Source: Halocaridina rubra
Lineage: Eukaryota > Arthropoda > Malacostraca > Decapoda > Atyidae
NCBI GenBank assembly: GCA_037179515.1
Contig: JAXCGZ010021068.1
Span: 70,001 to 86,330 of the forward strand
DNA length: 16,330 nt
Direction: 5' to 3'
A model generated the notes under the pieces. It made no database searches. It had not been told where the DNA came from and saw only the letters and a program-made list of their open reading frames with translations. Below, in pieces: positions 1 to 12,172 of this stretch. Position numbers and translations under genes: made by a program. Position 1 is the first letter of the stretch; each line of letters begins with the position of its first letter.

Positions 1-2775
1 GAGTTAGCATTAACTACATCCTCCCTTAGCAAATTCCAATAATCAACTACTCTTACCCTATAAAAAGTACTTCCTTACATCCTGCAAAGAAGTTTTCTTA
101 CGAAGCTTCAATGATCTCTAGTTTTAGTGCCAGACATATCAAAATATCGATCCTTATCTACTCTGTCATAACCATGAAGGAATTGAAAGACTGTCACCAC
201 ATTCCCCCTCAATCTTCTAGCTTCAAGAGAGGGTAAGTCTAATTTCCTCAGCCTCTCATCATAACTGAGATTGTGTATTTCTGGCACAAGTTTCGTGGTA
301 TGTCTTTGAACTTTTCCCAGGTTAACTGCATGCTTTTTCAAGTGCGGATTCCAAAAGGGGGCTGCATAGTCAACTTTTGGCCTAACATAGGTTACATAAA
401 TATTTCTGAATATTTCCTTGTCCATATACTTAAAGGCTACCCTTACATTTGCTAAGAAAGCATATGCTGCCCTTACTATGCCATTTATATGTATTTCTAG
501 AGACAAATCGGCCAGTATGTTTACTCCTAGATTCTCCTAGATCAAGCTTGGGCTTTCTTGCACTTGTACCCATTCTCATTAACTTGCATTTTGAAGTATT
601 GAATATCATTAGCCACTTTTCTGACCACTATGCAGACTATTTAGATTTTCCTGAAGTTCTCTACCATTGTTCTCGTTTCTTACTTACTTCATAATCTTTG
701 CATCCTCCGCAAACATATTCATAAATGAATTTACAGACTCTGGTAGGTCATTTAGATATACAAGGAACAAATGTGGCCCTAAAACTGAGCCCTGTGGAAC
801 TCCACTACTAACTCTTCTCCATTCAGACATTGAGTGTCTTACTCTAAGACTCTGTTACCTTCCTTCTAAGCATGTATTTATTCATTTCAAGACATTTTCA
901 CCTATTCTAGCCATTACTTGCAGCTTCTTAATAAGTCTCTCATGTGGGACAGCGTCAAATACTTTTTTGAAGTCTAGGAATATGCAATCTGCCCAACCCG
1001 CTTTTTCCTGTAAGATTCAGCTTACCTCATCATAAAATTCTAGTAAGTTTGCTACTGTTGATCTACCTTCTCTGATGCCATGTTGTCTAACTGACAAAAA
1101 TTGAAGGATTACAAGTGAAGAGAGATTTGTTTCCTTAGTAGTTTTCCATAACTTTGCAAACTATGCTGATCAAGGAAGCAAATCTATAGTTTAGAGCCAT
1201 ATCCCTCCTTCCCTTTTAGAAGATAGGTATCATGTTCGCTTGTTTGCAGCATCTTGGAATCTCCCTTGACTCCAGCGACTCTTTAAATATGATACTTAGT
1301 GTCGCTGATATTGAATTAGCGCATTTTTTAAGTACATAAGGGAAAATATCATCAGGTCCTGTAGCTTTACGGACATCTAACTCCATCAGCGTTTTGTATA
1401 CCTCTGTGACTGAAAGGATGATGTTCTCTAATACTGGCCCACGAACTTCTATCTCTGCAATCTGATGGGGTGGGGTATTTCTTACTGTAAATATAGACTG
1501 AAACTCCTTGTTCAATTCTTTGCAGATCTCTTCATCCGTCTCATTGATGCTTCCATCCGCTCTCTTAAGCTTTAAAACCTGTTCTTTTACCTTCAGTTTT
1601 CCTCTTATAAAGCTGTAGAAAAGGTTGGGATTTTATTTAGCCTTCCTGGTTATGTCCCTTTCATAGTCTCTCTATGCCTCTCTTCTTTTATTTAGGCAAT
1701 TTATGTTTTTTCTCCTCCTATACCTTTTCCAGCATTTGTCTCTCCACTCCTTAACTCTTTTACACTCATTATCAAACCATTTCTCTCTGACATGAGTTAC
1801 ACCTACTGTGATGACAGGTATGAAGTAATCTACTATCTTTCCATATTGCTCACAAAAGATGTCGTACATATCTTGTACAGAGTTGTTGTAAAATAAGGTA
1901 CTCCAGTTAATAACTGCAAAAAGCTCATTCATTTTGATGTAGTCTTCTTTCAGATAATTCCTCCTCGTGTCCTCAGTGCCTCTACTCTCAGACAGAACAT
2001 TCAGTGACATACTCCATCAACAACACACAGTGGTCACTCTTTCCAATTGGTGATTCATACAAAATTTATTCAATATCCAACACGTTGTCTGTGAATACCC
2101 AATAAAGTAGCGATGGCTCATCCCCACCCCTGTCCCTTATTGGTTCCAGTACATATTGATGTAGGAAATTCCCTTGTATGCAATCTAGGAATCTTGCCCT
2201 GAATGAGTCCTCACCACTGTGTGGGTCAAGATTTATTCAATCTATCTCTTTATGATTAAAATCTCCCATAATTAAAATAATAAATTTTTCCCCTGTGCAA
2301 TGTTAACAACTGAGTTTATGACTTCATTAGTACTTATATGACTTTCCTCATAAACTTCTAGCCTATGTTGGTTCCTTTGTTGGTTATTTACAACAGTTCT
2401 TATAATGCTCTTTGACTCAGTATTTATGCGAGCAACAAGAAATTCCTTGAAGTCACTTTTTATAGCAAAGTTTATTTCTTCATCCTGAATCCTTCCACTT
2501 ATGAGTAGTGCTATCCCTCCACCAGTCCTCTCAAATCTTTCAACCCTTAATATTCTGAAGAACTTAGGACAAACTGTGACACTATTTATGTCCTCACTCA
2601 GCTCAGTCTCTGTAACTGCTACTGTATCTGCCCTACTGTTGTGAATCCTATCATTTAATTCTACTGCCTTACCAGCTAATCCATCAACATTTGTGTGTAA
2701 CAGTTATAATGAGGCCCCATCCCCTGATCTTCTATCATTATCTTCTTTATCTCCCCTTTGTCTGGAAGAACACTG
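1..2775 (-). pseudogene. ORF2 (endonuclease-reverse transcriptase) of CR1-like copy 1
   Basis: ORF2 of this family would nick the target and copy element RNA by target-primed reverse transcription. The endonuclease part spans roughly 1550-2775 and the RT part 1-1515. Open stretches remain at 1672-2010 (end of endonuclease and linker), 1216-1515 (RT start, with a GPDD motif) and 108-506 (thumb and C-terminal region). Compared with copy 2 there is a deletion of about 38 bp near 534-540 and a 4-bp deletion near 110, both shifting the frame, plus scattered nonsense changes. At the site where copy 2 has an amber codon, this copy has GAG (Glu), which shows the ancestral codon. It is not functional. 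Confidence 0.85.
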
Positions 2776-3745
2776 AAATGAAAATTTTTCTTCTCTTATT
2801 CATTTCTTTCTTCATTGAACCTTCTAGCCCCTTGCAACAAGTTTTAGATCCTTTCCATCTCTTCGTGTGTTCTGTATCATATAATGAACACTTTTTTGAA
2901 TTCTTGAATGTCTTTCAGACTTTTTTCCTCATCAATATTTCTCTACATGTGTCCCCTCTCTCAAAGGTTACTTTTGTTGGTCTCTGCTTTCCCTCCCTAG
3001 AATATTTACCGAGTTGGTGAATGTTTACAATATCCTCAAGACCACAAACTACTCCAAGCTTTCTTATCAGGTCAACAACCCTAGCTTTAATTTCTGCAAG
3101 TCTCCCCTGCCATGTTGTCTCCTAGGATTCACTTATGACTGAGATTACCACTCTCTTCTTTTTATCAAGTGCCTGCTTAATCAGTGGATTTGCCCTTTCC
3201 CTCACAATGTCTTTCATTTTTTTCTATTACTGTTCCTTTATAGTTAACTGTTTGAATGTATTCCAGTGCCACCACCTTCTCAGCCTCTTTTACTGCCACA
3301 TTCCCCTTTACCGCATCAATCTCGTCTCTCTTAGAATAGAGTAGTGAACTAACATTTAATTCATTCAGGTTGTCATTCAGCTGTTTGTTGTTAACTTTTT
3401 ATTTAGAAATTCTGGTTTCTTGTTTGCTCTTTTCCCCTTCCAGCTTCTTTATTTGTTTTTCTAGTTATTTTCTCTCTTGCCCTTGTGCTTTATTTGCTCC
3501 CTCTAAAAATCTTATTTCCTCTCTGAGTGTTTCATTCTCTTTCATTTCTCTCTCCATATTCCGATTTTTTTCTCCAGTGTTTATAATCATTGCCTGTAAT
3601 TCCTTGACTTTCTGTTTTAATCTTTTAACAGCCACTCCTCCTCCTGCTACATCCCCTGGGGAGCCTCTACCACCCCTCCCCCAACTATTGGATGGGGGGT
3701 TAGGAACAGAGATGGCCTCATTTTGTTTTCCCTTTCACAGAATAT
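2691..3745 (-). pseudogene. ORF1 of CR1-like copy 1
   Basis: ORF1 proteins of CR1/L2-type LINEs bind element RNA. The frame is open from 3734 downward after a TGA at 3737-3735. It begins with a Gly/Pro/Ser-rich segment, then a long charged, heptad-like stretch (rich in Glu, Lys, Gln and Leu; about 3340-3630) that is probably a coiled coil and has two in-frame stops. A region matching copy 2 ORF1 follows, ending KVTFERGDTCREILMRKK before a TGA at 2917-2915. A one-base insertion in an A run near 3215-3222 separates the two parts. The same -1 frame step seen in copy 2 occurs here at the A run 2927-2921, and the C-terminal part continues to about 2691 with further nonsense codons. Confidence 0.75.
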
Positions 3746-4654
3746 AGAGAGAAGAAAATTAGAGGGATAAGTTTCTATTTAATCTTCACACATAATATCT
3801 ATATCTTCATATGAGTACTATTTAGTTACTCAGTTCATCTCTTTTCTGGTAACACACATCCTAACTTAAAATTTGACTGGTAATTTGCGAAGAAACAAAA
3901 ATGCAAAACAAGAGTCCACTTGAAGTAAAATCCTAAGAAGACACCCACCTATTTCTGCTATATATTCTTCTTAACTAATGAACTGGTCATTTCAAAAGAA
4001 AAAAAAATCACTTGATAAGCAAGGTATGTTATCACAGGATTAGACTTTAAATCTAACTCAATTTGCACAAAATAAAAAAATATAAAAGAGAACGAAAGCA
4101 AAAAAAAAAAAAGAAAAGACAGCTGTGCTACTTGGTATCTTAATTCAGCACTGTTGACAGGTGTATTTTTCGTAATTATTTAATTAATAAATTATTTTGC
4201 GAATCAAACTAACTCAAGTTGATATAAATGGGAAAGATATTAATTTTAACATTATATGAAACCACAGGATCACGTAAACGGCTGTAAGAACTTTCCCCAA
4301 TTTACACAAAAAATTCGGTAATGTGATGTGATGGCTTTGCCTCTGGTAACTCTTCAAATTTCCTTCAAGGCAGGACAGGACAGCTTCTTCTTTTACCCCT
4401 CTCAAAAGTATTCTCATTTTTTTCCTTTAACATTTTGGACAGTCTCGTTAACTACAAATATAATTTTTTTACTCACAATACTCTGCAGAATCTCTTATTC
4501 AGGGAAATTTGGTCTAAGCTTTATAATTTAGTTCTGGTCACTCAAAAACACAATGAGAAATTCGAGAGATATTGATTGCGTGTGCTCTAACACCTGCCGA
4601 GTGTGTGCATGCTTGTGTGTAATATCTCTGTGAGGGTAGCAAGTGTGGTGTGTT
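3746..4654. other. AT-rich region, no gene recognised
   Basis: This stretch is AT-rich with short A and T runs (for example 4099-4112). The short open frames on both strands show no recognisable motif and no match to the LINEs. I see no RNA gene, splice-site pattern or clear repeat. Confidence 0.6.
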
Positions 4655-4668
4655 CCAGGGTTGCCAGG
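4655..4668 (+). repeat. Left terminal inverted repeat, hAT-like
   Basis: The 14-mer CCAGGGTTGCCAGG is followed within 20 bp by a small hairpin (GTCCTT-tt-AAGGAC, 4672-4685) and further GTCCTTTTT and AAAAGGACA motifs. Its inverted partner is at 7778-7791. Confidence 0.4.
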
Positions 4669-4844
4669 TTTGTCCTTTTAAGGACAATCTGTCCTTTTTG
4701 AGACTCACCTGTTTTTTTTCCTTGAGAAAAAAAGGACAGCCAAAAACTGTCCTAACTCTCCAGCAATTGCTGTAAACGATAGCGAAATCAATTCCTTCGA
4801 AGAAATTCTTTATTTTGATTTTTAAGTGAGTATTACATAAAGAA

Positions 4845-4944
<100 letters not shown>

Positions 4945-5023
4945 GATTAATTTTTTACCCCGACTGGGACTCGAGCCTAGGATTATAATTACTAAGTCAA
5001 GGCACTACCAACTACACACCACA
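4945..5023 (-). repeat. Monomer 1, partial (tRNA-like head)
   Basis: This minus-strand partial unit has the tRNA-like head at 4956-5023 and a B box reading GGCTCGAGTCC on the minus strand. It is cut on its 3' side by the (TA)n tract. Confidence 0.8.
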
Positions 5024-5299
5024 GAAGGTTTAAAAGGAATCCAACCTTATAGCTTATATCTGCTATACTTAGGAATGAACGCATTCTATCTGAATGCCAC
5101 TATGTTCATATTACAGATTCCCCAACCTCACTCGTGGCTTCATTTTCGCATTTAATTCAATTCCCAATCTCATTCGGGCTATACAATAACCAACTAAGCA
5201 CATTACATATGTGAAAACATGAATCATTTTTACCCCGACTGGGACTCGAACCTAGGACTTATAATTACTAAGTCAAGGCGCTACCAACTACACACCACA
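5024..5299 (-). repeat. Monomer 2, full (tRNA-like head plus body)
   Basis: A full 276-bp minus-strand unit. The tRNA-like head is 5231-5299 with B box GGTTCGAGTCC, and the body is 5024-5230. A short open frame in the body is conserved between monomers only because the DNA is. Confidence 0.85.
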
Positions 5300-5545
5300 G
5301 AAGGTTTAAAAGGAATCCAACCTTATAGCTTATATCTGCTATACTTAGGAATGAACGCATTCTATCTGAATGCCACTATGTTCATATTACAGATTCCCCA
5401 ACCTCACTCGTGGCTTCATTTTCGCATTTAATTCAATTCCCAATCTCATTCGGGCTATACAATAACCAATTAAGCACATTACATATGTAAAAACATGAAT
5501 CATTTTTTACCCCGACCGGGACTTGAACCTAGGACTTATAATTAC
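5300..5545 (-). repeat. Monomer 3, truncated at the palindrome axis
   Basis: This minus-strand unit lacks its first 31 nt. Its tRNA-like remnant (5508-5545) stops inside the anticodon-arm-like segment, exactly where the opposite-strand copy begins. Confidence 0.85.
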
Positions 5546-5822
5546 TGTGGTGTGTAGTTGGTAGCGCCTTGACTTAGTAATTATAAGTCCTATGTTCGAG
5601 TCCCGGTCGGGGTAAGAAATGATTCATGTTTTCACATATGTAATGTGCTTAATTGGTTATTGTATAGCCCGAATGAGATTGGGAATTGAATTAAATGCGA
5701 AAATGAAGCCACGAGTGAGGTTGCGGAATCTGTAATATGAGCATAGTGGCATTCAGATAGAATGCGTTCCTTCCTAAGTATAGCAGATATAAGCTATATG
5801 GTTGGATTCCTTTTAAACCTTC
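5546..5822 (+). repeat. Monomer 4, full, starting at the palindrome axis
   Basis: A 277-bp plus-strand unit. The tRNA-like head is 5546-5614: D-arm-like GTGT/GCGC around AGTTGGTA, an ACTTA/TAAGT stem closing the 7-nt loop GTAATTA, then a T-arm-like segment. Here the B box carries one change, reading TGTTCGAGTCC. Confidence 0.85.
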
Positions 5823-6099
5823 TGTGGTGTGTAGTTGGTAGCGCCTTGACTTAGTAATTATAAGTCCTAGGTTCGAGTCCAGGTCGGGGTAAAAAATGAT
5901 TCCTGTTTTCACATATGTAATGTGCTTAATTGCTTATTGTATAGCCCGAATGAGAATGGGAATTGAATTAAATGTGAAAATGAAGCCACGAGTGAGGTTG
6001 GGGAATCTGTAATATGAACATAGTGGCATTCAGATAGAATGCGTTCATTCCTAAGTATAGCAGATATAAGCTATAAGGTTGGATTCCTTTTAAACCTTC
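5823..6099 (+). repeat. Monomer 5, full
   Basis: A 277-bp plus-strand unit with tRNA-like head 5823-5891, B box GGTTCGAGTCC and body 5892-6099. Confidence 0.85.
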
Positions 6100-7335
<1,236 letters not shown>

Positions 7336-7596
7336 TGGGCATCTGCTGTTACCACGGGGCTGCATCTTACAGAGATTGTCCTGTGGTAGGGGCAGTAGGA
7401 GGAGCTGGCAGTTGTGAAGCAACACAGGTTGTGGAAGAGCCCGGAGGATGGGCTGTGGCACTCCAGCAGTGCCATCTGAACGGTCGCTAGCTCCCTCGTC
7501 ATTGCCCATAGAGCAAAGTAATCCCCCTATTTGTTTTCCTTTCTTGATGTCGGCTACCCCCCAATTAAAGGGGGAAACAGCCAAGGTATATGTATG

Positions 7597-7600
<4 letters not shown>
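7336..7600 (+). other. 3' UTR of RTE-like copy A
   Basis: The UTR has an upstream hairpin (TACCACGGG 7350-7358 with CCTGTGGTA 7380-7388, one G-T pair) and a terminal hairpin (CCCCC with GGGGG inside GGCT with AGCC, 7552-7584) just before the tail. The terminal part resembles the end of copy C at about 16284-16318, while the rest of the two UTRs differs. Confidence 0.65.

Positions 7601-7676
<76 letters not shown>
7601..7676. repeat. (TA)n tail of RTE-like copy A
   Basis: About 76 bp of alternating TA following TATGTATG, with degenerate TA-rich sequence to about 7708. It lies at the 3' end of the LINE and may have grown from its tail. Confidence 0.95.
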
Positions 7677-7679
<3 letters not shown>

Positions 7680-7777
7680 GTATATACAGTATATTATAAT
7701 ATTATATGTCTGTCCTTTTTGTAGGATAATTGTCATTTTTTTTTTATTGCACGTCTGTCATTTTTCTCATCAAAGCT

Positions 7778-7791
7778 CCTGGCAACTCTGG
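7778..7791 (-). repeat. Right terminal inverted repeat, hAT-like
   Basis: The reverse complement reads CCAGAGTTGCCAGG, one mismatch from the left terminus at 4655-4668. Inside it, GTCATTTTT and GTCCTTTTT motifs recur at about 7710-7765. Confidence 0.4.
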
Positions 7792-8077
7792 AGTGCGCTG
7801 AAGATACATTATTTTTGATGGAGCAAAATTAAATAGTGCACAATAGTCTTTTTCTCCTCTTCCATGTTTACATATCGCTTACCATTCTGTAAAGTATCAC
7901 TGCATATATATACCTGTGTAGTCCCAGGGCTTCTTATTTGTTACATACATGATGCAATAATGTTATTTTTGATTGTTATTATTGCTATTGCTGTTATTGC
8001 ACCTAAATCATGCCTTTCAGATTGTTTATTATAATACAGTTAACAATTATTTTATCATTATTTGACTTTATGATGAA
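7792..8077. other. AT-rich spacer, no gene recognised
   Basis: Unique-looking AT-rich sequence between the hAT-like terminus and the (AAT)n tract. I see no coding or RNA motif. Confidence 0.5.
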
Positions 8078-8078
8078 G

Positions 8079-8148
<70 letters not shown>

Positions 8149-8159
8149 TAATAATAATA

Positions 8160-8238
<79 letters not shown>

Positions 8239-8254
8239 TAATAATAATAATAAC

Positions 8255-8328
<74 letters not shown>

Positions 8329-8360
8329 TAATAATAATAAAAATAATAATAATAATAATG
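8078..8360. repeat. (AAT)n microsatellite
   Basis: About 283 bp of AAT units (some 94 units) with a few substitutions such as AAC, AAA and ATG. The poly-Ile, poly-Tyr, poly-Asn and poly-Leu frames across it are artefacts of the repeat. Confidence 0.97.
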
Positions 8361-8792
<432 letters not shown>

Positions 8793-8920
8793 AGCAAAAT
8801 AAATACTAGAAAAAACAAGTGAATTAATAAAATAGTAATACAGTATTCAAATCAGGCATCAATAAAAAAAATATAAAAAAACAAATACCTAAATTTGTTA
8901 ATATCATGACCTTTCAGTAC

Positions 8921-9059
<139 letters not shown>

Positions 9060-9075
9060 TTACCTAATTGTGTTT

Positions 9076-9108
9076 ACGGGAAAGAGCCCAGAGCTCGTAT
9101 CTTCCCGT
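9076..9108 (-). other. 3' UTR bipartite hairpin of CR1-like copy 2
   Basis: On the element strand ACGGGAA pairs with TTCCCGT, and an inner GAGC pairs with GCTC around a 5-nt loop, with a 5-nt bulge (GATAC) on one side and a single T on the other. It lies between the ORF2 stop and the 12-bp tail unit. The identical fold occurs in copy 3. Such 3' structures are commonly the RT recognition site in LINEs; the role here is inferred. Confidence 0.7.
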
Positions 9109-9132
9109 CTCCTGATCGGTTCCATTTTAGAC

Positions 9133-12051
9133 TTAGTGATACTTATCATACCTGTCCTTAAAACTATGGATTGAGATAGCATTAACTACCTCCTCGCTTA
9201 GCCAATTCCAATTATCAACTACTCTTACACTGATAAAGTATTTCCTTACATCCTGCAAACAAATTTTCTTACGAAGCTTCAAACTATGACCTCTAGTTCT
9301 AGAGCCAGCCATATCAAAATATCGATCCCTATCCACTCTATCATAACCATGAAGGAATTTAAAGACTGTCACCATATCCCCTCTCACTCTTCTAGCTTCG
9401 AGTGATGGTAAGTCTAATTCCCTCAGCCTCTCATCATAACTGAGATTGCGTATTTCTGGCACCAGTTTCGTGGCATGTCTTTGAGCTTTTTCAAGCTTAG
9501 CTATGTGCTTTTTCAAGTGCAGATTCCAAAAGGGGGCTGCATATTCGAGTTTTGGCCTCACATAGGTTACATAAATATTTCTGAACATTTCCTTGTCCTT
9601 GTGCCTGAAGGCTACCCTTACATTTGATAAGAATGCATATGCTGCCCTTACTATGCCATTTATATGTATTTCTGGAGACAAATCTGCCAGTATGTTTACT
9701 CCTAGATCTCTCTCATTTTCTGTCTCTTGAAGTTGTACTCCAGCCACCGAGTAGTCAAGCTTGGGCCTTCTTGCACTTGTACCCATTCTCATTACCTTAC
9801 ATTTTGAAGTATTGAATTTCATTAGCCACTTTTCTGACCACTCATGCAGATTATTTAGATCCTCCTGAAGTTCTCTACCATTGTTCTCGTTTTTTACTTT
9901 CTTCACAATCTTTGCATCATCTGCAAACATATTCATGAATGAATTTACAGACTCTGGTAGGTCATTTACATATACAAGGAACAAAAGTGGCCCTAAAACT
10001 GAACCCTGTGGAATTCCACTACTAACTCTTCTCCATTCAGACACTGAGTGTCTTACTCTAACCCTCTGTTCCCTTCCTTCTAAGTAAGTTTTTATCCATT
10101 CCAAAACATTTCCACCTATTCTAGCCATTGATTGCAGCTTCCTAATAAGTCTCCCATGTGGAACAGTGTCAAATGCTTTCTGGAAGTCTAGGAATATGCA
10201 ATCTGCCCAGCCCTCTCTTTCCTGTAAGATTTGGCTTACCTCATCATAAACTTCTAATAAGTTTGTTACTGTTGATCTACCTTCTCTGAAGCCATGTTGC
10301 CTCACTGACAAAAAGTTGAAGGATTCCAAGTGAAGAGAGATATGTTTCCTTAGTAGTTTCTCCATAACTTTGCAAACTATGCTGGTCAAGGAAACTGGTC
10401 TATAGTTCAGAGCCGTATCCCTCCTTCCCTTTTTGAAGATAGGTATCACATTTGCTTGTTTCCAGCATCTTGGAATCTCCCCCGACTCCAGTGACTCCTT
10501 AAATATGATACGTAGTGCCACTGATATTGTGTTTGCGCATTTTTTAAGCACATGAGGGGATATGTCATCAGGACCTGTAGCTTTATGAACATCTAAATCC
10601 ATCAGCGCTTTGCATACCTCTGTGGCTGTAAGGTTGATGTTCTCTAATACCGGCCCTTGAGCTTCTATCACTGCAATCTGAGGGGGTGGGGTATTTTCTA
10701 CTGTAAATACTGACTGAAACTACTTGTTCAATTCTTTGCAGATCTCTTCATCCGTCTCAGTGATGCTTCCATCCGCTCTCTTTAGCCTTAAAACCTGTTC
10801 TTTTACCTTCAGTTTTCCTCTGATAAAGCTGTGGAAAAGCTTGGGATTTTCTTTAGCCTTCCTGGTGATGTCCCTCTCATAGTCTCTCTCTGCCTCTCTC
10901 CTTTTACCTAGGTAGTCATTTCTTGCTTTTTTGTAAGTTTGCCAGGCATTTATGTTTTTTCTCCTCCTATACCTTTTCCAGCATTTGTCTCTCCACTCCT
11001 TAGCTCTTTTACACCCATTATCGAACCATTTCTCTCTGGCATGAATTACACCTACTTTGGTGACAGGTATGCAGCAATCTACTATCTTCCCATATTTCTC
11101 ACAAAAGATGTCATACATTTCATGTACAGATTTGTTGTAAAATAAGGTTCTCCAGTCAATAACTGCAAAAAGCTCATTCATTTTGATGTAATCTCCTTTC
11201 GGATAGTTCCTCCTCATGTCCTCAGTGCCTCTACTCTCAGGAAGAATATCTTCAATGATATACTTCATCAACAACACACAGTGGTCACTCTTTCCAATTG
11301 GTGGTTCATACTCAATTTTTTCAATATCCAACACATTATCTGTGAACACTAGATCAAGTAGTGATGGTTCATCCCCACCCCTGGCCCTTGTTGGTTCCAT
11401 TACATGTTGGTATAGGAAATTCCCTTGTATGCAATCTAGGAATCTTGCCCCGAATGAGTCCTCACCACTGTGTGGGTCAAGATTTATCCAATCTATCTCT
11501 TTATGATTAAAGTCTCCCATAATCAAAATCCTACATTTTTTTTCCCGTGCCATGTTAACAACTGGGTTTATGACTTCAATAGTACCTATATGACTTTCCT
11601 CATAAACTTCTAGCCTATTTTGGTTCCTTGGTGGGTTGTATACAATAGTTATTATAATGCTCTCTGACCCAGTATTTATGCGAGCAACAAGAAATTCCCT
11701 GAACTCACTTTCTATAGCCAAGTTTATTTCTTCAACTTGAATCCTTTCACTTATGAGCAGTGCTATCCCTCCACCAGTCCTCTCAGATCTTTCAACCCTT
11801 AATATTCTGAAGCCCTTAGGAAAAACTGTGACACTGTTTATGTCCTCACTCAACTTAGTCTCTGTAATTGCTACTATATCTGCCTTACTGTTGTGAATCC
11901 TATCTTTTAATTCTACTGCCTTACCAGCTAATCCATCAGCATTTGTGTATAGCAATCTTAATGAGGCCCCATCCCCTGATCTTCTGTCATTATCTTCTTT
12001 ATCTCCCCTTTGTCTGGAAGAACTCTGTAATGAAAATTTTTCTTCTGTTCT
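9133..12051 (-). pseudogene. ORF2 endonuclease-reverse transcriptase, one amber codon
   Basis: The frame is open from 12051 to TAA at 9135-9133, 972 codons including one internal TAG at 10722-10720 (codon 444). The AP-type endonuclease lies at about residues 33-260: the Asn of YTNADG, Glu 64 in ITETKL, Tyr 138 in VYNPP, GDFN near 179-182 and SDH near 255-257. The RT lies at about 480-900, with GPDD, HGFREGRST, LDFQKAFD near 621-628, GIPQGS near 679-684 and the catalytic FADD near 709-712, followed by a CR1/jockey-type C-terminal region. Only the TAG breaks it; copy 1 has GAG there, so this is one G-to-T change. The first AUG in this frame is codon 167 (11553), inside the endonuclease, so translation probably depends on ORF1 by frameshift or reinitiation. 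Overlap with ORF1 is 94 nt. Confidence 0.9.
12033..12039 (-). promoter_or_regulatory. Candidate -1 frameshift heptamer, ORF1 to ORF2
   Basis: In the ORF1 frame the element strand reads AAG AAA AAT TTT CAT, which contains A AAT TTT, an X XXY YYZ heptamer. It lies within the ORF1/ORF2 overlap, and a -1 slip there enters the endonuclease frame just after that frame's last upstream stop (TGA 12054-12052). Copy 1 has the identical heptamer at 2787-2781. I see only weak downstream pairing (TCTTC with GAAGA), so this is a candidate. Confidence 0.4.
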
Positions 12052-12172
12052 TCATTTCTTTCATCATTTAACCTTCTTGCCTCTTGCAACAAGTTTTTGA
12101 TCTTTCCCATCTCTTCCTGTGTTCTGTATCGTCTAATGAACACTTCTTTGAATTCTTGAAGGTCTTTTAGAC

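Larger units (their letters stand above)
1..3745 (-). mobile_element. CR1-like LINE, copy 1 (old, decayed, cut by window edge)
   Basis: Reading on the minus strand from about 3745 down to 1, this copy holds ORF1 (coiled coil plus nucleic-acid-binding region), an AP-type endonuclease and a reverse transcriptase, in the same order as copy 2 at 9059-12636. Position 1 corresponds to about 9175 of copy 2, so the 3' end lies outside the window. The copy carries many stops and small indels and is clearly older than copies 2 and 3. It is the only copy here that keeps the N-terminal half of ORF1. The 5' boundary is set where ORF1-like sequence stops, so it is uncertain by some tens of bases; I saw no target-site duplication. 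Confidence 0.88.

Noticed and set aside
3370..3747. Plus-strand 125-residue hydrophobic frame as a membrane protein
   Set aside because: It is antisense to the coiled-coil and Gly-rich part of ORF1 in CR1-like copy 1; antisense of Lys/Glu-rich codons gives Phe/Leu/Ser-rich translation.
4945..5912. Repeated ~70-residue open frames with near-identical sequence in the array, as a protein family
   Set aside because: They are conserved only because the DNA monomers are repeated; they run through the tRNA-like head and occur on whichever strand the monomer faces.
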